A stretch of 64,000 nucleotides of DNA from Chelonoidis abingdonii (lineage: Eukaryota > Chordata > Testudines > Testudinidae). The DNA lies in NCBI RefSeq assembly GCF_003597395.2, contig NC_133773.1, forward strand, positions 69,636,100 to 69,700,099. Direction: 5' to 3'. A program made the position numbers and the translations under genes. Of this stretch, positions 1-10,920 are shown piece after piece. The notes below the pieces were generated by a model. It saw only the letters and a program-made list of their open reading frames with translations, had not been told where the DNA came from and did no database searches. Within the stretch, counting starts at the first letter, position 1, and each line of letters starts with the position of its first letter.

Positions 1-179
1 CCCGTTTTTAGCCTGAATACAACTTTAGGTGACCGTCTCCCATCTGGCTGATTATCTGTAATATAGGGTTGTATTGTACAGAAGCAACATCAGCCCCAGG
101 GTGACTGTCCCCGTGGTGTCCCTGCATAAATCCACTCCATCCTTCCCGACCCCGTCTCTGCACCAGACAAAGCGGAGTG

Positions 180-458
180 ATCCCGTGAACGCCGCCCCCG
201 CTGGGTATGCGGCGCCTCCATCCCTTGCCTCCTTCCCTGCGTGCAGTGGTATCTCCTGCTTCTCCCCGTCGCGCCGCGGAGAGTAGTGCAGCCTGCGGAG
301 CTCCTGGCTCTGCCCGCTTCCTGGCTGGCTCAGGTTTAGCTGGCTGGGAAGGTGCGAGCAGCTCAGCCGGGGAAGAGGCGGAGAAGGGGAGACGAGGGGA
401 ACAAAGCGCAGAGGCAGCTGCAAGCGGCAGAGGAGCAGGCACAGGAGACGGCTGAGAG
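180..458 (+). promoter_or_regulatory. CPE: CpG-rich promoter and 5'UTR of CPE
   Basis: The sequence directly before the CPE start codon is GC-rich and full of CpG, unlike the AT-rich intron that follows; the CpG-rich zone continues through exon 1 to about 770. No TATA box was seen at a convincing distance, which fits a CpG-island promoter. A C-rich GC-box-like stretch lies near 190-200. The transcription start cannot be placed from sequence alone. An upstream ORF (207-455) ends three bases before the CPE ATG and would lie in the mRNA only if transcription starts upstream of 207. Confidence 0.6.
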
Positions 459-762
459 ATGGCCGCGGGCAGGGGCTGGGGGCTGCTGGCGCTGTGCGGG
501 GCGCTCAGTGCCTGCTGCTGGCTGCTGTGCGCCGAGGCGGCGGAGCTCGAGGCTGGCGCCGGGGCGAGGCGGAGGCGAAGGCTGAGCCAGGAGGACAGCA
601 TCTCCTTCGAGTACCACCGCTACCCGGAGCTGCGGGAGGCGCTGGTGGCCGTGTGGCTGCAGTGCCCCTCCATCAGCAGGATCTACACCGTGGGGCGAAG
701 CTTCGAGGGCAGGGAGCTGCTGGTCATCGAGATTTCGGATAACCCCGGGAGACACGAGCCTG
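459..762 (+). CDS. CPE: Carboxypeptidase E, coding exon 1 (partial gene)
   Basis: CPE (carboxypeptidase H, enkephalin convertase) is a zinc exopeptidase of dense-core secretory granules. It trims C-terminal Lys and Arg from prohormone intermediates after prohormone convertase cleavage. The exon encodes 101 residues plus the first base of codon 102. Residues 1 to about 27 are a signal peptide with a Leu/Ala/Cys-rich core. A short prosegment follows and ends in five arginines (37-41), the furin-type site of the family. Residue 42 onward is the mature N-terminus and the start of the M14 domain; [13 protein letters not shown] (50-62) and [16 protein letters not shown] (76-91) are diagnostic of CPE. 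The zinc-binding HxxE motif and the catalytic Glu are encoded by later exons outside the window. The ATG has a good context (G at -3, G at +4). The frame stays open into the intron to 1001, but the donor at 763 and loss of similarity after HEP mark the exon end. The pro-region is Ala/Gly-rich. Confidence 0.95.
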
Positions 763-768
763 GTAACT
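763..768 (+). other. CPE: 5' splice donor of CPE intron 1
   Basis: The junction reads CTG|GTAACT, an acceptable U2-type donor. It falls right after His-Glu-Pro and splits the following Gly codon (phase 1). CPE similarity stops here and the sequence becomes intronic. Confidence 0.8.
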
Positions 769-1376
769 GCCACCCACCCTGCGCAGCCCTCTCCGCCCTG
801 AGGTCCCCTCTACCTGAGCCGGCATTAGCCCTGGGAGGAGGGACAGGCACTTCCAAGGCTGGGGGATCATGTCAATATTGCTTACAGGGCAGCGGGAATA
901 ACTGCAGGGTTAGCACTGCCATGGGGCGGGGGATAGGCATCATCCCTGGCCCTGATAAGGAGGTAGGAAGAATACACGGATTAGTAGTTCTTAGGCAATA
1001 GGAATGCAGTAATATTTAGTACATATAGGGCAATAGCAATCATGTAATATTGGGACTGTGGAAATAGTAATTAGTATATCAAGGCTACATGAATCATTGA
1101 ACAATTATTTCTTCTAGGGTATAGGAATCATAGATTAGGCATAATAGCTACTTGTAGTGCTATAGACAGAATAAAATGACACTTGCAGTGCTTTAAATTT
1201 TCAAAGCCCAGTAATAACATTATTTATTAAAATCTTCACTTTGCTAGCAGGGATAAATATGTGGAAGCTTCTATCAGTCTTTTAGTTGATCAAGTTTTTA
1301 ATTTTATCATTAAAATGAATGCCATATGATTAACATCCAATAAAAGTCGTATTAGAAATCCCAGAAAACAATTACC
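769..1376. other. Intronic stretch without recognised features
   Basis: The first 200 bases are still fairly GC-rich, then the sequence becomes AT-rich. Nothing recognisable was found beyond short simple A/T tracts. Confidence 0.5.
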
Positions 1377-1384
1377 CTGATAGG

Positions 1385-1507
1385 TAGGGTGACCAGACAG
1401 CAAGTATGAAAAATTGGGACAAGGGGTGAGGGGTAATAGGAGCCTGTGTAAGATTAAGACCAAAAATAGGGACTGTCCCTATAAAATCAGAACATCTGAT
1501 CACCCTG
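1385..1507 (+). mobile_element. Short hAT-like non-autonomous DNA element (GGGTGACCAG family), copy 1
   Basis: The ends are inverted repeats: TAGGGTGACCAG on the left and, read from the other strand, CAGGGTGATCAG on the right. The element is bounded by perfect 8-bp direct repeats CTGATAGG (1377-1384 and 1508-1515). Eight-base duplications and CAGGG-type ends are typical of hAT transposons. The 123-bp body has no coding capacity. A second copy lies at 53126-53244 in the opposite orientation. Confidence 0.85.
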
Positions 1508-1515
1508 CTGATAGG

Positions 1516-3914
1516 GACTGAAAGATCTCCCTTTAATTCTGATTTATGAGGGAATACCATGTGCAGGCATATTGGAAATTACCTTTATTTTCTGACCTAA
1601 ACAAAATTATAATTTAAAATCTAACATGTCTGTGCAGAAATCTAGGTCACCTTTGAGTGTGTAAAATGCTGTGTTGTCTTTGGGAATAATAGAATTACAT
1701 ATTGTTACAGCTAATGATTAGCAGTTGCACCAGTTATATTATGGGGAGAGAAATTAACACCTTGTTATTATTTGTACTTACCTTTCGAGATAGTTAAAGC
1801 AAGTGATTGCAACTGACGTTTATAGTATATTGGTTTTATATGTATTTCTAATCAGTGCAAGTTTACTCATTTATATAAAAATTTATTTCCAAATATTGTG
1901 TTTTTAAAGGCCTAACCCTGAAAGGTGCTAAACAGCTGAGGTCTGATATATAGCCCTTTGCAGTCAATAGGAGCCTTTCCATTGAGTTCATTAGGTTTGG
2001 GGGCAGGCCCACCTACATTAGCACTGATTTCAAGGGGAGGTATGAGTGCTGAGCACCCATCAGGTTCAGGCCCCACATGATTTGAGCTTTATCTTTAATT
2101 GTCTTATTGAACTCAGGTAATTATACCCCTGCCTGGCATTCTTTGGGAGTTAACGTTGCTTTTGACAGCACCATGGCTATTGATAACCATGTTAAAAATG
2201 AGAGGTGGTAGGATATCTGACATAATAAAAAAGCATAATAAGGGAGAAATATAGGATAACACTAGTATAGTTTTGGAATGAAATATAAATACCCAAACTG
2301 GAAGTGAGTTAAGGTATTTTATCATTGGTTTTGGGGCCATCTTGACAGCAAGCATGATATTTAAAATAAGAGGTAAGTACCATTGATGATGATTATTTAA
2401 TGTACACATTTGAATGATGTGCAGATGTTACTACGGCTTTCTGAGAGTTATTGCTTTTTATTATTATGTATTTATCCAGCATTCACTCAAACTATTTAAA
2501 ATAGGAAGAAAAAGACAATTTTACATATTGTGGGGTGAGAGAAGATAATTCGCATGGAAGCTCCGATCCTGCCCCCTTTGAACTCACTGGAGGCTTTGCT
2601 ACTGACGTCAGTGGAAGCAGGATCAGGCTCTATATCATTTCCTTACTTTGTCCTTTAAAAAAAACATTTTAATGGACCACGGATAGGGAGCTTTCTTTGG
2701 GATTGATCCTGTAAATGACTGCAGTGAACACTGAGGATGTTCACCACCTCACAGGAGGATCCCCTTGCTATAATTAAAATGTTCATGCTGAACATATTGT
2801 TTGAGAACCTTTGATTCAAATATGTGTAATATGACATATCCTAGCAAGTTGTAGCAGCCAATGTTGAAAATGTGTATTTTTTCCCCCTATAGATTAACCA
2901 GGATTTAAACTGAGAGAGTTTATTGTTTGGATAAAAGCCTTAAGGTCTGATTCTGCAATGTGCTAAGACACCTCTTGAGAGGTGCTGAGCTCCCTTTATA
3001 TTCAGTTGCATTCAAGAAGCACTCAGCACCTTGCAGGATTTTCTTAGGATGTCTAGAGAGTAATATCTTGTGTCTGGATATATACATTAACTAAGGGCTC
3101 GAACCAAAGCCCATTGAAATAATTGGATAAACTACTAATGACTTCAGTGGCCTTTGGATCAGACCCTGACTGCCTAAATACTATTAATGGACATTTTAGA
3201 AATGTGTTCAGTAATAATAAAAATGCTAGAAACTTTCTTCAGATTAGTAAACAATGTCACTTTTTATTTTCCTGTGTATGCCTTTGTGATATCTATAGCA
3301 AAAAAAGTGGAGCCCTGTATCAACCCTGCTAGAAAATGAGAGTATGATTCTGCAACCTTTATCTATGTGAGTAATCCTTGCTTACATCAGGAGTTCACAC
3401 TGAATTCTTTAGAGGGTGAAGACTGGCCACATGAGTAAGGATTATTCATGTAATTAAGGCTTGCAGGACCAGGCCCTATATAATTTATTTTAATCTATCA
3501 TTAAATTACGATTTACAGAATTTTGTGACACACTTCAGAGTTGTGATCCAGCCTGTCCTTACAATAAAAATACCCTGAGTCATTGTTTTTTAAAAACATA
3601 GTGGCCAACAGGGCAGTGATTTGCAGAGAGCTGATAACTGTAGAGACCTGATAAGAATGCTAGGCTACCCTTTGAATTATCCAGTCAGCTGCTGCAGCAA
3701 TACAAACATTTTCTGTCTGGGTGCATATTTCAGGAAGTTCACATTTCTTAAAGAAACTCTGATTATACCTTCTGAGTTGCAAAAGTAGCATATTTTTATA
3801 AGTAAAAACTGTACAGAAGTTATTTGTGGTGTTGGTTTTAATGACCGTGGAGGAATAAAGAAGCACAAAACAGGACACTATTTGATTTATTGTGTGAAGC
3901 TGAACCAAAAGGTT
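1516..3914. other. AT-rich intron with several short near-palindromic repeats
   Basis: This is mostly non-repetitive AT-rich sequence. It holds four short repeats of the reptile type, in which phrases such as 'aggtgctgagc', 'cattga' and 'gcaggatcaggc' recur in inverted orientation: about 1915-2080, 2564-2628, 2945-3050 and 3095-3170. A direct/inverted pair around 'gtaagga' lies in 3340-3480. No gene was seen. Confidence 0.45.
2564..2628. repeat. Short near-palindromic amniote repeat
   Basis: The left end reads ccgatcctgccccc and the right end gcaggatcaggc, which are near reverse complements. The core carries the 'actcactgga' and 'tcagtgga' phrases typical of this dispersed family. It is non-coding and probably a MITE-type remnant. 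Confidence 0.5.
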
Positions 3915-4114
3915 GGTTGCCAACTTTCTAATGGCACAAAACCGAACACCCTTGCCCCACCCCTTCTTTGAGGCCCCACCCTGCTCACTCCATCCCCCCC
4001 TCCCTCTGTCACCTCGCTCTTCTCCACTGTCACTCACTTGCTCATTTGCATTGGGCTGGGGAGGGTCCCTTTTTGACTGGGTGTTCTGGTTGAAAACCAG
4101 ACACCTGGCAAACC
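3915..4114. mobile_element. Small DNA element with GGTTGCCA / TGGCAAACC ends
   Basis: The left end begins ggttgccaactttctaat and the right end closes with acacctggcaaacc, giving inverted termini of about 8 bp. The middle is C-rich (cccc, cctccctctgtcacc). A related copy lies at 60371-60721. The family resembles a dispersed reptile repeat with AGGGTTGCCA ends. No clear target-site duplication was seen. Confidence 0.6.
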
Positions 4115-5220
4115 ATAATCTTTGTCAAATTTTTTTATATATCTAAACACACATCAACAAGCAGATGTCACCTAAACACAGGCATTAATATATGCACGCA
4201 GGCACAAGGTGCATAAGCATGTGCATCAACCTGTGGTTTTAAGGAATTATTCATGAAAGGAAACAATTTAATTTAGGTGCAATATAAGAAAATGTGAAAA
4301 ATGGAAAAGACATTTATGTAAGCATGTATTAAATTACCCAAGCAACTGGAATGATTCTTTAAGACCTCATATTTGCTGGGATAAAAATAAATGAAAAAGT
4401 TTTTTAAAAACCCATAACATGCACATTAGAAACAAGAACGGCTATTTAGGAACAAATCTGGTTTCTTGCATAAGTGTAGGAAGTATTTTGGCAATCCTTT
4501 AAAAAAACAAAGATTATGCACTAGAAAACAAGAATGACTTTTTCTGAACTGTTCCCATAGATCTGGTAAATGTTAAAGGTAGGAGAATGCCAGGTTTTAC
4601 TTTGCCAAAAGTTTCTGATTGTGAATTAAAAACTAGCAGAATGTGTTGCATTTTGTGCAATCCTGAATATTATACAACTTAAGTGATTTAGGGTGAAATG
4701 TTTTTCTATGACTCTCTTGTGATCCATGACGACGAGACTGGATTCTGACTAAAAGGGAATTAAATGTGCTTTTGATGGTGGCAGTTCCTTTTTGAGTATT
4801 ACAGAACTCAAACAGGAGAGTAGAGCCCATTGCCATTGTCAGAAAAGGCATGGCTGAATAAGTAGATGAAAATTTCTGGAACTCTAGCAAAGAGTTTCAG
4901 ATAGAGAGGGGAGTCAACATTGGTAGCATCAGATATAGCAGCATGCTCAAAGAGATGGAGAAGGAACCATAGTAAGCTGAAAGCAAACCATTGATCTAGA
5001 AGGGCAGTTTTATTGCTGTTAAGGTGGTGGAAGCTGAACCCAGTCTAGAAATGATCAAGGACATAGTTTTGGGAGAATTGGTTAGGTGAGAAAAGACAAC
5101 TTTCTCCAAGCTCTTGTCAAAAATGGCAAAAGTGAAGATGGGACAGTAGGTGTGGGAAATTCTGGGGCAATGGCTGACAATAAATAACTGATTATTACTC
5201 TGATAAGGGATAATGGGTGA

Positions 5221-5278
5221 AAATCTGGCCCCACTGAAGTCAATGACAAAACTCCCATTGACTTCAAAAGGGCTAGGG
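5221..5278. repeat. Short near-palindromic repeat with CATTGA core
   Basis: The phrases 'ccactgaagtcaatga' and 'cccattgacttcaaaag' face each other as an imperfect inverted repeat. Same family as 5751-5814, 29451-29512, 52298-52352 and 54305-54367. Confidence 0.6.
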
Positions 5279-5750
5279 TTTCATGCAATGTTTCTTCCCT
5301 CTTTTGTAAAATGCTTTGAGATCTTCAGATGAAAGGTGTGTGTGAAGGGTCCCTCACTATTTTATTATATAGAGGGCCTTGGTTGAGAGGCTGAGGTGAA
5401 AGGAGGCGAGGTGAAAGGAAAAAGTATGGCATTGCTTTTTCTTTAATGATTGTATGTACTCTCTCCATCTTGTGTATGAAAAAAGCATTCTGTTTATTAA
5501 TTAAACTAACAAACAAAGTAAAAACCCAACAGTATTTTGCTGTAATTCAGTTGAAGGATAAATTTGCCTTTTGTTCTAAGGATTTTACAGGGTTTCCCTT
5601 CAGTTTAAAAGGAAAAGTCATGGGCTTAGCCTCCAGAAATATGATTTCCAAGGGGACAAACACAGTAGATGCAGATGGAATCTTTGTGACTGGGGATAGC
5701 CAAATCCTACGCAGAAGATTTTATGTGGTAACAGCAATGATCTAGAGGGG

Positions 5751-5814
5751 CTGATGTTGCACCATTGAAGTCAATGGGAATTTTGCCATTGATTTCAATG
5801 AGAGCAGGATCAGG
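5751..5814. repeat. Short near-palindromic repeat with CATTGA core
   Basis: The left arm starts ctgatgttgcaccattga and the right arm ends gagagcaggatcag, with 'gaagtcaatggga' opposed to 'ccattgatttcaatg'. The 64-bp unit can fold on itself. It is a non-coding dispersed repeat. Confidence 0.65.
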
Positions 5815-6802
5815 TCCATATCATCCAAGAGAATAGGTTTCTGGGCCCTGTAACCATAACTTATACAGTTAACTAATAATATACTACTACAGCAGTTTGT
5901 GACTAAAATTTAAGTTAATGAGTAATCAAGACCTATTCGCACTGGTTTCTCAACCATTAATCTCCTGATCCTAGTCCTCACTGAGGCAAAGCTTTTAGTG
6001 ATTTCACCATGAATTCTGCCTGAGGAAGGAACAAGAAAGTTCAGGAACAGGAACTAGCTCTGTACCTTATTGCTCTGCTTAGTACACCTGAGAAAATGGG
6101 TAGGCTGGGGCAAAGGTATCTCTGTGTCTAAATAAGTGGCCTGATTTTTTCAGAAGTACTTAGCAACCAGCAGATCGCATATGTGGATTAGGAGTCTAAC
6201 TATTGGCATCCATTTTTTGGCAGTCTTGACCCTAAATAACAAAACCTAAATGTGGGCACTATAGTTATTTGCACCTGAAAAATTTTAGGTACAAAAAAAG
6301 AGAAGCCTCTTTAAAGCTGGACTAAAAATTAGGCCTACAATATATTTTAACAAACAGAGCAAATAAAGCTATTGCCAGCCAGCAAAAAAACTCACACCTG
6401 ATGCTTAAGATGTCATCAGAGGCCTGGTCTACACTACGCTATTAAACCGATTTTAACAGCGTTAAATCGATTTAACGCTGTACCCATCCACACTACAATG
6501 CTCTTTATATCGATTTAAAGGGCTCTGTAAATTGATTTCTGTACTCCTCCCCAACGAGAGGAGTAGCGCTAAAATCGATATTAGCATATCGGATTTAGCG
6601 TTAGTGTGACCGCAAATCAACGTATAGGCTCCGGGCGGTATCCCACAGTGCACCACGTGACTGCTCTGGACAGCAATCTGAACTCAGAGGCACGGCCAAG
6701 TAGACAGGAAAGCCCCGCGAACTTTTGAATTGCATTTCCTGTTTGGCCAGCGTGGAGCTCTGATCAGCACAAGGTGACCACAGGCTCATCAGCAAGGTAA
6801 GC

Positions 6803-7340
6803 AATGCAGTCTCCTGAGAATCGAAAAGAGCTCCAGCATGGACCGCACGGGGAGGTACTGGATCTTGATCACTATTATGGGGAGAGGATTCAGTGCTAAC
6901 AGAACTCTGTTCAAAAAGATGAAATGAAAAAAATATTTGAAAAAATTTCCGAGGCTATGATGGAAAAAGGCCACACCAGGGACTCAGTGCAGTGCAGAGT
7001 GAAAGTTAAGGAGCTCAGACAAGCATACCAGAAACCAAAGAAGCAAATGGAAGATCCGGTCAGGGTCAGGGCGAAAATGCCGCTTCTATGCTGAGTTGCA
7101 TGCAATTTTAAGGGGCTGCACCACCACTACCCCCAGCCTGTCCGTGGATTCTGAGGTGGGGGTGGTAATCTCAGCCATGGCTTGAGGATTCTGGGACGGG
7201 GAAGATGAGGAGGAAGAGGAAGACGAGGCTTGCAAGAGAGCACACAGCACTCCATTCTCCCCAACAGCCAGGAGCTTTTTCTCACCCTGACAGAATTACC
7301 CTCTCAGCCCTCCCAAGCCACTAGCCCACCACAATGAAGC
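6803..7340 (+). pseudogene. Harbinger Myb/SANT-like DNA-binding protein, N-terminal part (broken)
   Basis: In Harbinger elements this partner protein binds the element ends and helps bring the transposase to the nucleus. From 6803 the frame opens with Met and runs through an acidic/aromatic stretch to a stop at the codon for residue 31. After that stop the same frame resumes with EMKKIFEKISEAMMEKGHTR followed by CRVKVKELRQAYQK, the trihelix/SANT-type signature of this family, until a stop near 7097. Acidic Glu/Asp-rich sequence (about 7200-7230) follows in another frame. Several stops make it non-functional. Confidence 0.75.
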
Positions 7341-8389
7341 CATGGAAGGGACCTCTGGTGAGTGTACCTTTTGTAAATAATAAAACATGGTTTAAAAGCA
7401 AGCGTTTTTTTTAAATGATTGATTTGCCTGAGGACTTGGATATGCATTTGCAGCCAGTGCAGCTACTGGAAAAGTCTGTTAACATGTCTGGGATGGAGCA
7501 GAAATCCTCCAGGGACATCTCCATGAAGCTCTCCTGGAGGTACTCCAAAAGCCTTTGCAAGAAGGTTTCTGGGCAAGGCAGCCTTGTTCCGTCCAACCAG
7601 TAGGACACTTTACCACGCCATGCATGTAGCAAGTAATCGGTACATTGCATGACAAAGCATAGCTGCGTATGGTCCCGGTGATTTTTTTTTTTGCTGGCAT
7701 TCAAGAAACATCCGTTCTTTATCTCGCTGTGTTATCCTCAGCAGAGTGATATCGTTCATGGTAACCTGGTTGCAAATTCAGGAATTTAATTAAGGGACAG
7801 AGATGGCCATTTTCCTACTGGGCTGTTGGTTAAAACAAATCCTTCCTTGCATGTAGCAAAGCGGGGGGAGGGGAGGAAGAATAGCGCTGAGCTTTTTTGC
7901 AGTTTGGCCAGCAGGAATCTTCCCATCTACCAGCCACGCGGTGGGGGGGGGGAAAGGGGGTGATTAGCAGTGATCTTCCATATACCAGCCATGCAGTGGG
8001 GGGGGTTTAAAGCAATCCCAGAGAATTGGATTGGAAAGTGGGGGTTTGGCATCTGCTGCTGCTTGTTAACAGGAAAAAGCATCAGAGGGCACTGTGTATA
8101 TGAAGGCTGGAGAAGCCAAAAGACAAAGCTTACCATGGCCGCATGCAAGCTGAATTCTGATGCCCGGACCTGCATCTGTGAGATATGTAACACCAGAGTC
8201 ACAGGCAGTCAATATTAAACGATGCAAAATGCGACTTGTAGTGGAAATCACATGCGCTATGTAGGTGAATAGTGTTGTTCACTGTGAAAGAGTGTAACCA
8301 TTGTTCTGTAAAATGTATCTTTTTAAATACTTCTCTCCCTGTTTCCCTCCCTCATGCAGCTGCACATTTTTCAAGCCTCCCTACTCCCA

Positions 8390-8940
8390 TCCCGAAGGCT
8401 AGCTCAGATAAGGCGGAGGAAGAAGAGGACGCGAGATGAAATGTTCTCTGAAATCATGGGAAGTAACCCTGCAATGAAAGAGCTCATCTGAATGAGTGAA
8501 GGACGTGGTAGCAAAGTACAGGAAAGATGCCAGTGAAATGAAGGACAGGAGGGACCAACGTGAGGATAGGAGAGATCGAGCCTCAGAGAGGAAGATCAGA
8601 GGTGTAGCAGGAAGATCAGCGGTGGCAGGATGCAACGCTGGAGCTGCTGCATGATCAAAAACTGATATCCTCCGACGTCTGGTGGATCTTCAGGAAGAGC
8701 AGCGGGTCACAGAGTGCCGCTGCAGCCCCTGTTTAACCACCTCAGTACTCACCATGTTCATATCTCCTCCCAGACGTGTAAGAATGCACGTGGGGGAAGG
8801 CTTTGCACCCGCCCACTCCACCCCGTGGACAGTCCAACTAAAAGGCTGTCATTACATTGAAATGTGCTTAATGGCCTTTCCTTCCCTCTATCCTCCTCCC
8901 AAACCACATCCGGGATACCTTCTTAATCTCTGCTTCTTTT
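8390..8940 (+). pseudogene. Harbinger accessory protein, C-terminal part (broken)
   Basis: A basic segment RRRKKRTRDEMFSEIMGSNP is readable near 8410-8470. It is followed, across several stops and shifts, by segments rich in Arg/Gln/Glu and by QPLFN and CTRPLHPVDSPTKR. This matches the C-terminal region of the accessory protein of reptile Harbinger elements as I recall it. It probably belonged to the same gene as 6803-7340, the interval between them being an intron or degenerate spacer. Confidence 0.55.
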
Positions 8941-9463
8941 TATAATTACTTTTTAATAAAGAAATACATTAGAATTTTTAATAAGTGACTTTAATCCTTA
9001 AAGCAACATGAGGGTGGGTTTTAAATGACTTTCAATAAAGAATACATGAATTTTATTGACTTTATTTCCTTAAGCAAGCTGTAATCAAAGGGGGAGGTGG
9101 TTGCTTACAGGGAAGGAGTCAATAAAGGGGGGGGGTTCATGAAGCGAAACAAAACACAGCAGTCACACCGTACCCTGGCCCTGTGATGAAACTTCGTTTC
9201 AAAGCTTCTCTGAATGCGCACCGCTTCGTCGGTGTGCTCTTCTATTCGCCATCTGGTGTCTGGCTGCGCGCAATCAGCGGCCTAGGTGATGTTGCCTCAG
9301 CCTCCCACCTTCGCCATAGAAAGGTCTGCCCCCCTACTCTCTCAGAGATTGTGGAGCACACAAGCAAGCAGCAATAACAAAAGGGGGACGATTGGTTTGG
9401 CTGAGGTCTGAGTGAGTGAGTAATGTGGCGCCCGCGAGCCTTTAAATGGCTAAATGCACATGT

Positions 9464-10042
9464 CTAAACAACCATCCACTGCACTTGCTCAGCCTGTAGT
9501 TGAATAGCTTCCTGACCACTGTCCAGGTCTGCCTGTGTATTGGAATTCATGAGCCAGATGGCATCAAGGGGTAGGCTGGGTTCCCAGGAGAACGACAGGC
9601 ATTTCAACATCCCAACTGTTATTTTTCTGGTCTGGGAGTAATTCCCTTGCTGCAGCCTTTTTAACAGAGTAGTGCTTCCGAAGACGCGAGCGTCATTGAA
9701 CCCTTCCTGGCCATCCCAGCATGGATGTTGGTGAAGAACGTCCCTTGTGATCCACCAGTGCTTTGCAGCACTCATGAAAAGTACCCCTTGCGGGTTTATG
9801 TACTGGGTGCCCTGGTTGCTCCGGTGCCAAGATAGGGATATGGGTTCCATCTATCGCTCCCCCACAGTTAGGGAATCCCAGTGCAGCAAATCCAGATCCA
9901 CTAATGACCTGCACGTTTCCAGAGTCACAACCTTTTGTAGCAGCAGCTTAATGATTGCTTTGGCTACTTGCATCACAGCAGCCCCCACAGTAGATTTTCC
10001 CACTCCAGATTGATTCCCGACTGACCGGTAGCTGTCTGGCAT
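9464..10042 (-). pseudogene. Harbinger DDE transposase remnant (broken)
   Basis: This would be the nuclease that cuts and pastes the element. On the minus strand three overlapping open stretches give, in order, a helix-turn-helix-like segment with SGVGKSTVGAAVMQVAKAI, then FPNCGGAIDGTHIPILAP carrying the first catalytic Asp, then GWPGRV and DARVFGSTTLLKRLQQG with the second acidic position. The third DDE region is altered (WEPSLPL where a GDPAYPL-like motif is usual). At least two frameshifts and the missing third acidic residue mean it is inactive. Confidence 0.85.
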
Positions 10043-10917
10043 TGCAAGCTTCCAGAGGGCTATTGCTACTCACTCCGGTGAGGGCTGCTCTTAATCTTGG
10101 TATTATGGTTTCAGGGCAGGGGAAAGCAAGTCACAAAAGTTCAAAAGTGCTCTTCGCATGCGAAAGTTTTGCAGCCACTGCGAATCATCCCACACCTGCA
10201 CAAACTATGCCGTCCCACCAGTCTGTGCTGTGTTTCCCGCGCCCAAAATCGGCGTTCAATGGGTAGAACCTGCCCCATTACCAGCAGGAGCTCCAAAGGC
10301 GCAGGGGCCCGCGGTTAGGGAGAAATTCAGTGTCTATGTCTCATCACTCTCGTTGCTGGCGCTGCCCGTAGCTGCCTCCTCACCATTAGACCAGGCACAT
10401 AGAGAACGTGTGAGGTGGTTTACAACGTCCACCGATTGCTGTTACTGATCTGGAGCAGGGTCCATGCTTGCTGCGCTATGGCGTTTATCAGTTCACCAGG
10501 AAAAAAGGCGCGAAATGGTTGTCTGCTGCTTTTCACGAAGGGAGGAGTGAGGCTGCACCCAGAACCACCCTGCGACAATGATTTTTGCCCCATCAGGCAC
10601 TGGGCTCTCAACCCAGAATTCCAAGGGGCGGGGGAGACTGCGGGAATTATGGGATAGCTATGGAATAGCTACCCACAGTGCAACGCTCCAGAAATCGACG
10701 CTAGCCTTGGACCATGGACACACACCGCCGAATTAACATGCCTAGCGTGGCCGCATGCAATCGACTTTACAATATCTGTTTTATAAAACCGGTTTATGCT
10801 AATTTGAAATTATCCCGTAGTGTAGACGTACCCAGAGAGTCTATTTCACAACTTTCGTAGCTCACTTTAACTGATTACTCTCATTATAGTGTATTTGGTA
10901 ACACCCATTGTTTCATG

Positions 10918-10920
<3 letters not shown>

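Larger units (their letters stand above)
4115..6420. other. AT-rich intron, mostly featureless
   Basis: No gene was seen. It contains short palindromic repeats at 5221-5278 and 5751-5814, a MIR/LFSINE-like tail near 5303-5350 (atgctttgagatcttcagat), and a degenerate 'aaaattttagg' repeat at about 6131-6320. Confidence 0.45.
6421..10833 (+). mobile_element. PIF/Harbinger DNA transposon, full-length ends, decayed
   Basis: The ends are inverted: GGCCTGGTCTACACTACG on the left and, on the other strand, GGGTACGTCTACACTACG on the right. Both are flanked by AGA (6418-6420 and 10834-10836), a 3-bp duplication as expected for Harbinger; the identity can be extended to CAGAG. Inside are the two proteins of this superfamily in convergent orientation: a Myb/SANT-like DNA-binding protein on + and a DDE transposase on -. 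Both are broken by stops and frameshifts. Subterminal repeats of 'aaatcgattta' and 'accggttta' type occur at both ends. A relative sharing only the outer few hundred bases lies at 39942-42089. Confidence 0.9.

Noticed and set aside
8..601. Long antisense open frame (197 codons) over the CpG island
   Set aside because: GC-rich shadow of the CPE promoter and exon 1; composition Ala/Pro/Ser-rich and no recognisable domain.
763..1001. Continuation of the CPE frame past 762
   Set aside because: Sequence after HEP loses all similarity to CPE and a donor sits at 763; it is intron read-through.
7411..8251. Open frames of 60-97 codons on both strands inside the Harbinger element
   Set aside because: No domain recognised; they lie between the two parts of the accessory gene and overlap each other.
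9464..10042. Active Harbinger transposase
   Set aside because: Frameshifts and loss of the third acidic region show it is a pseudogene.
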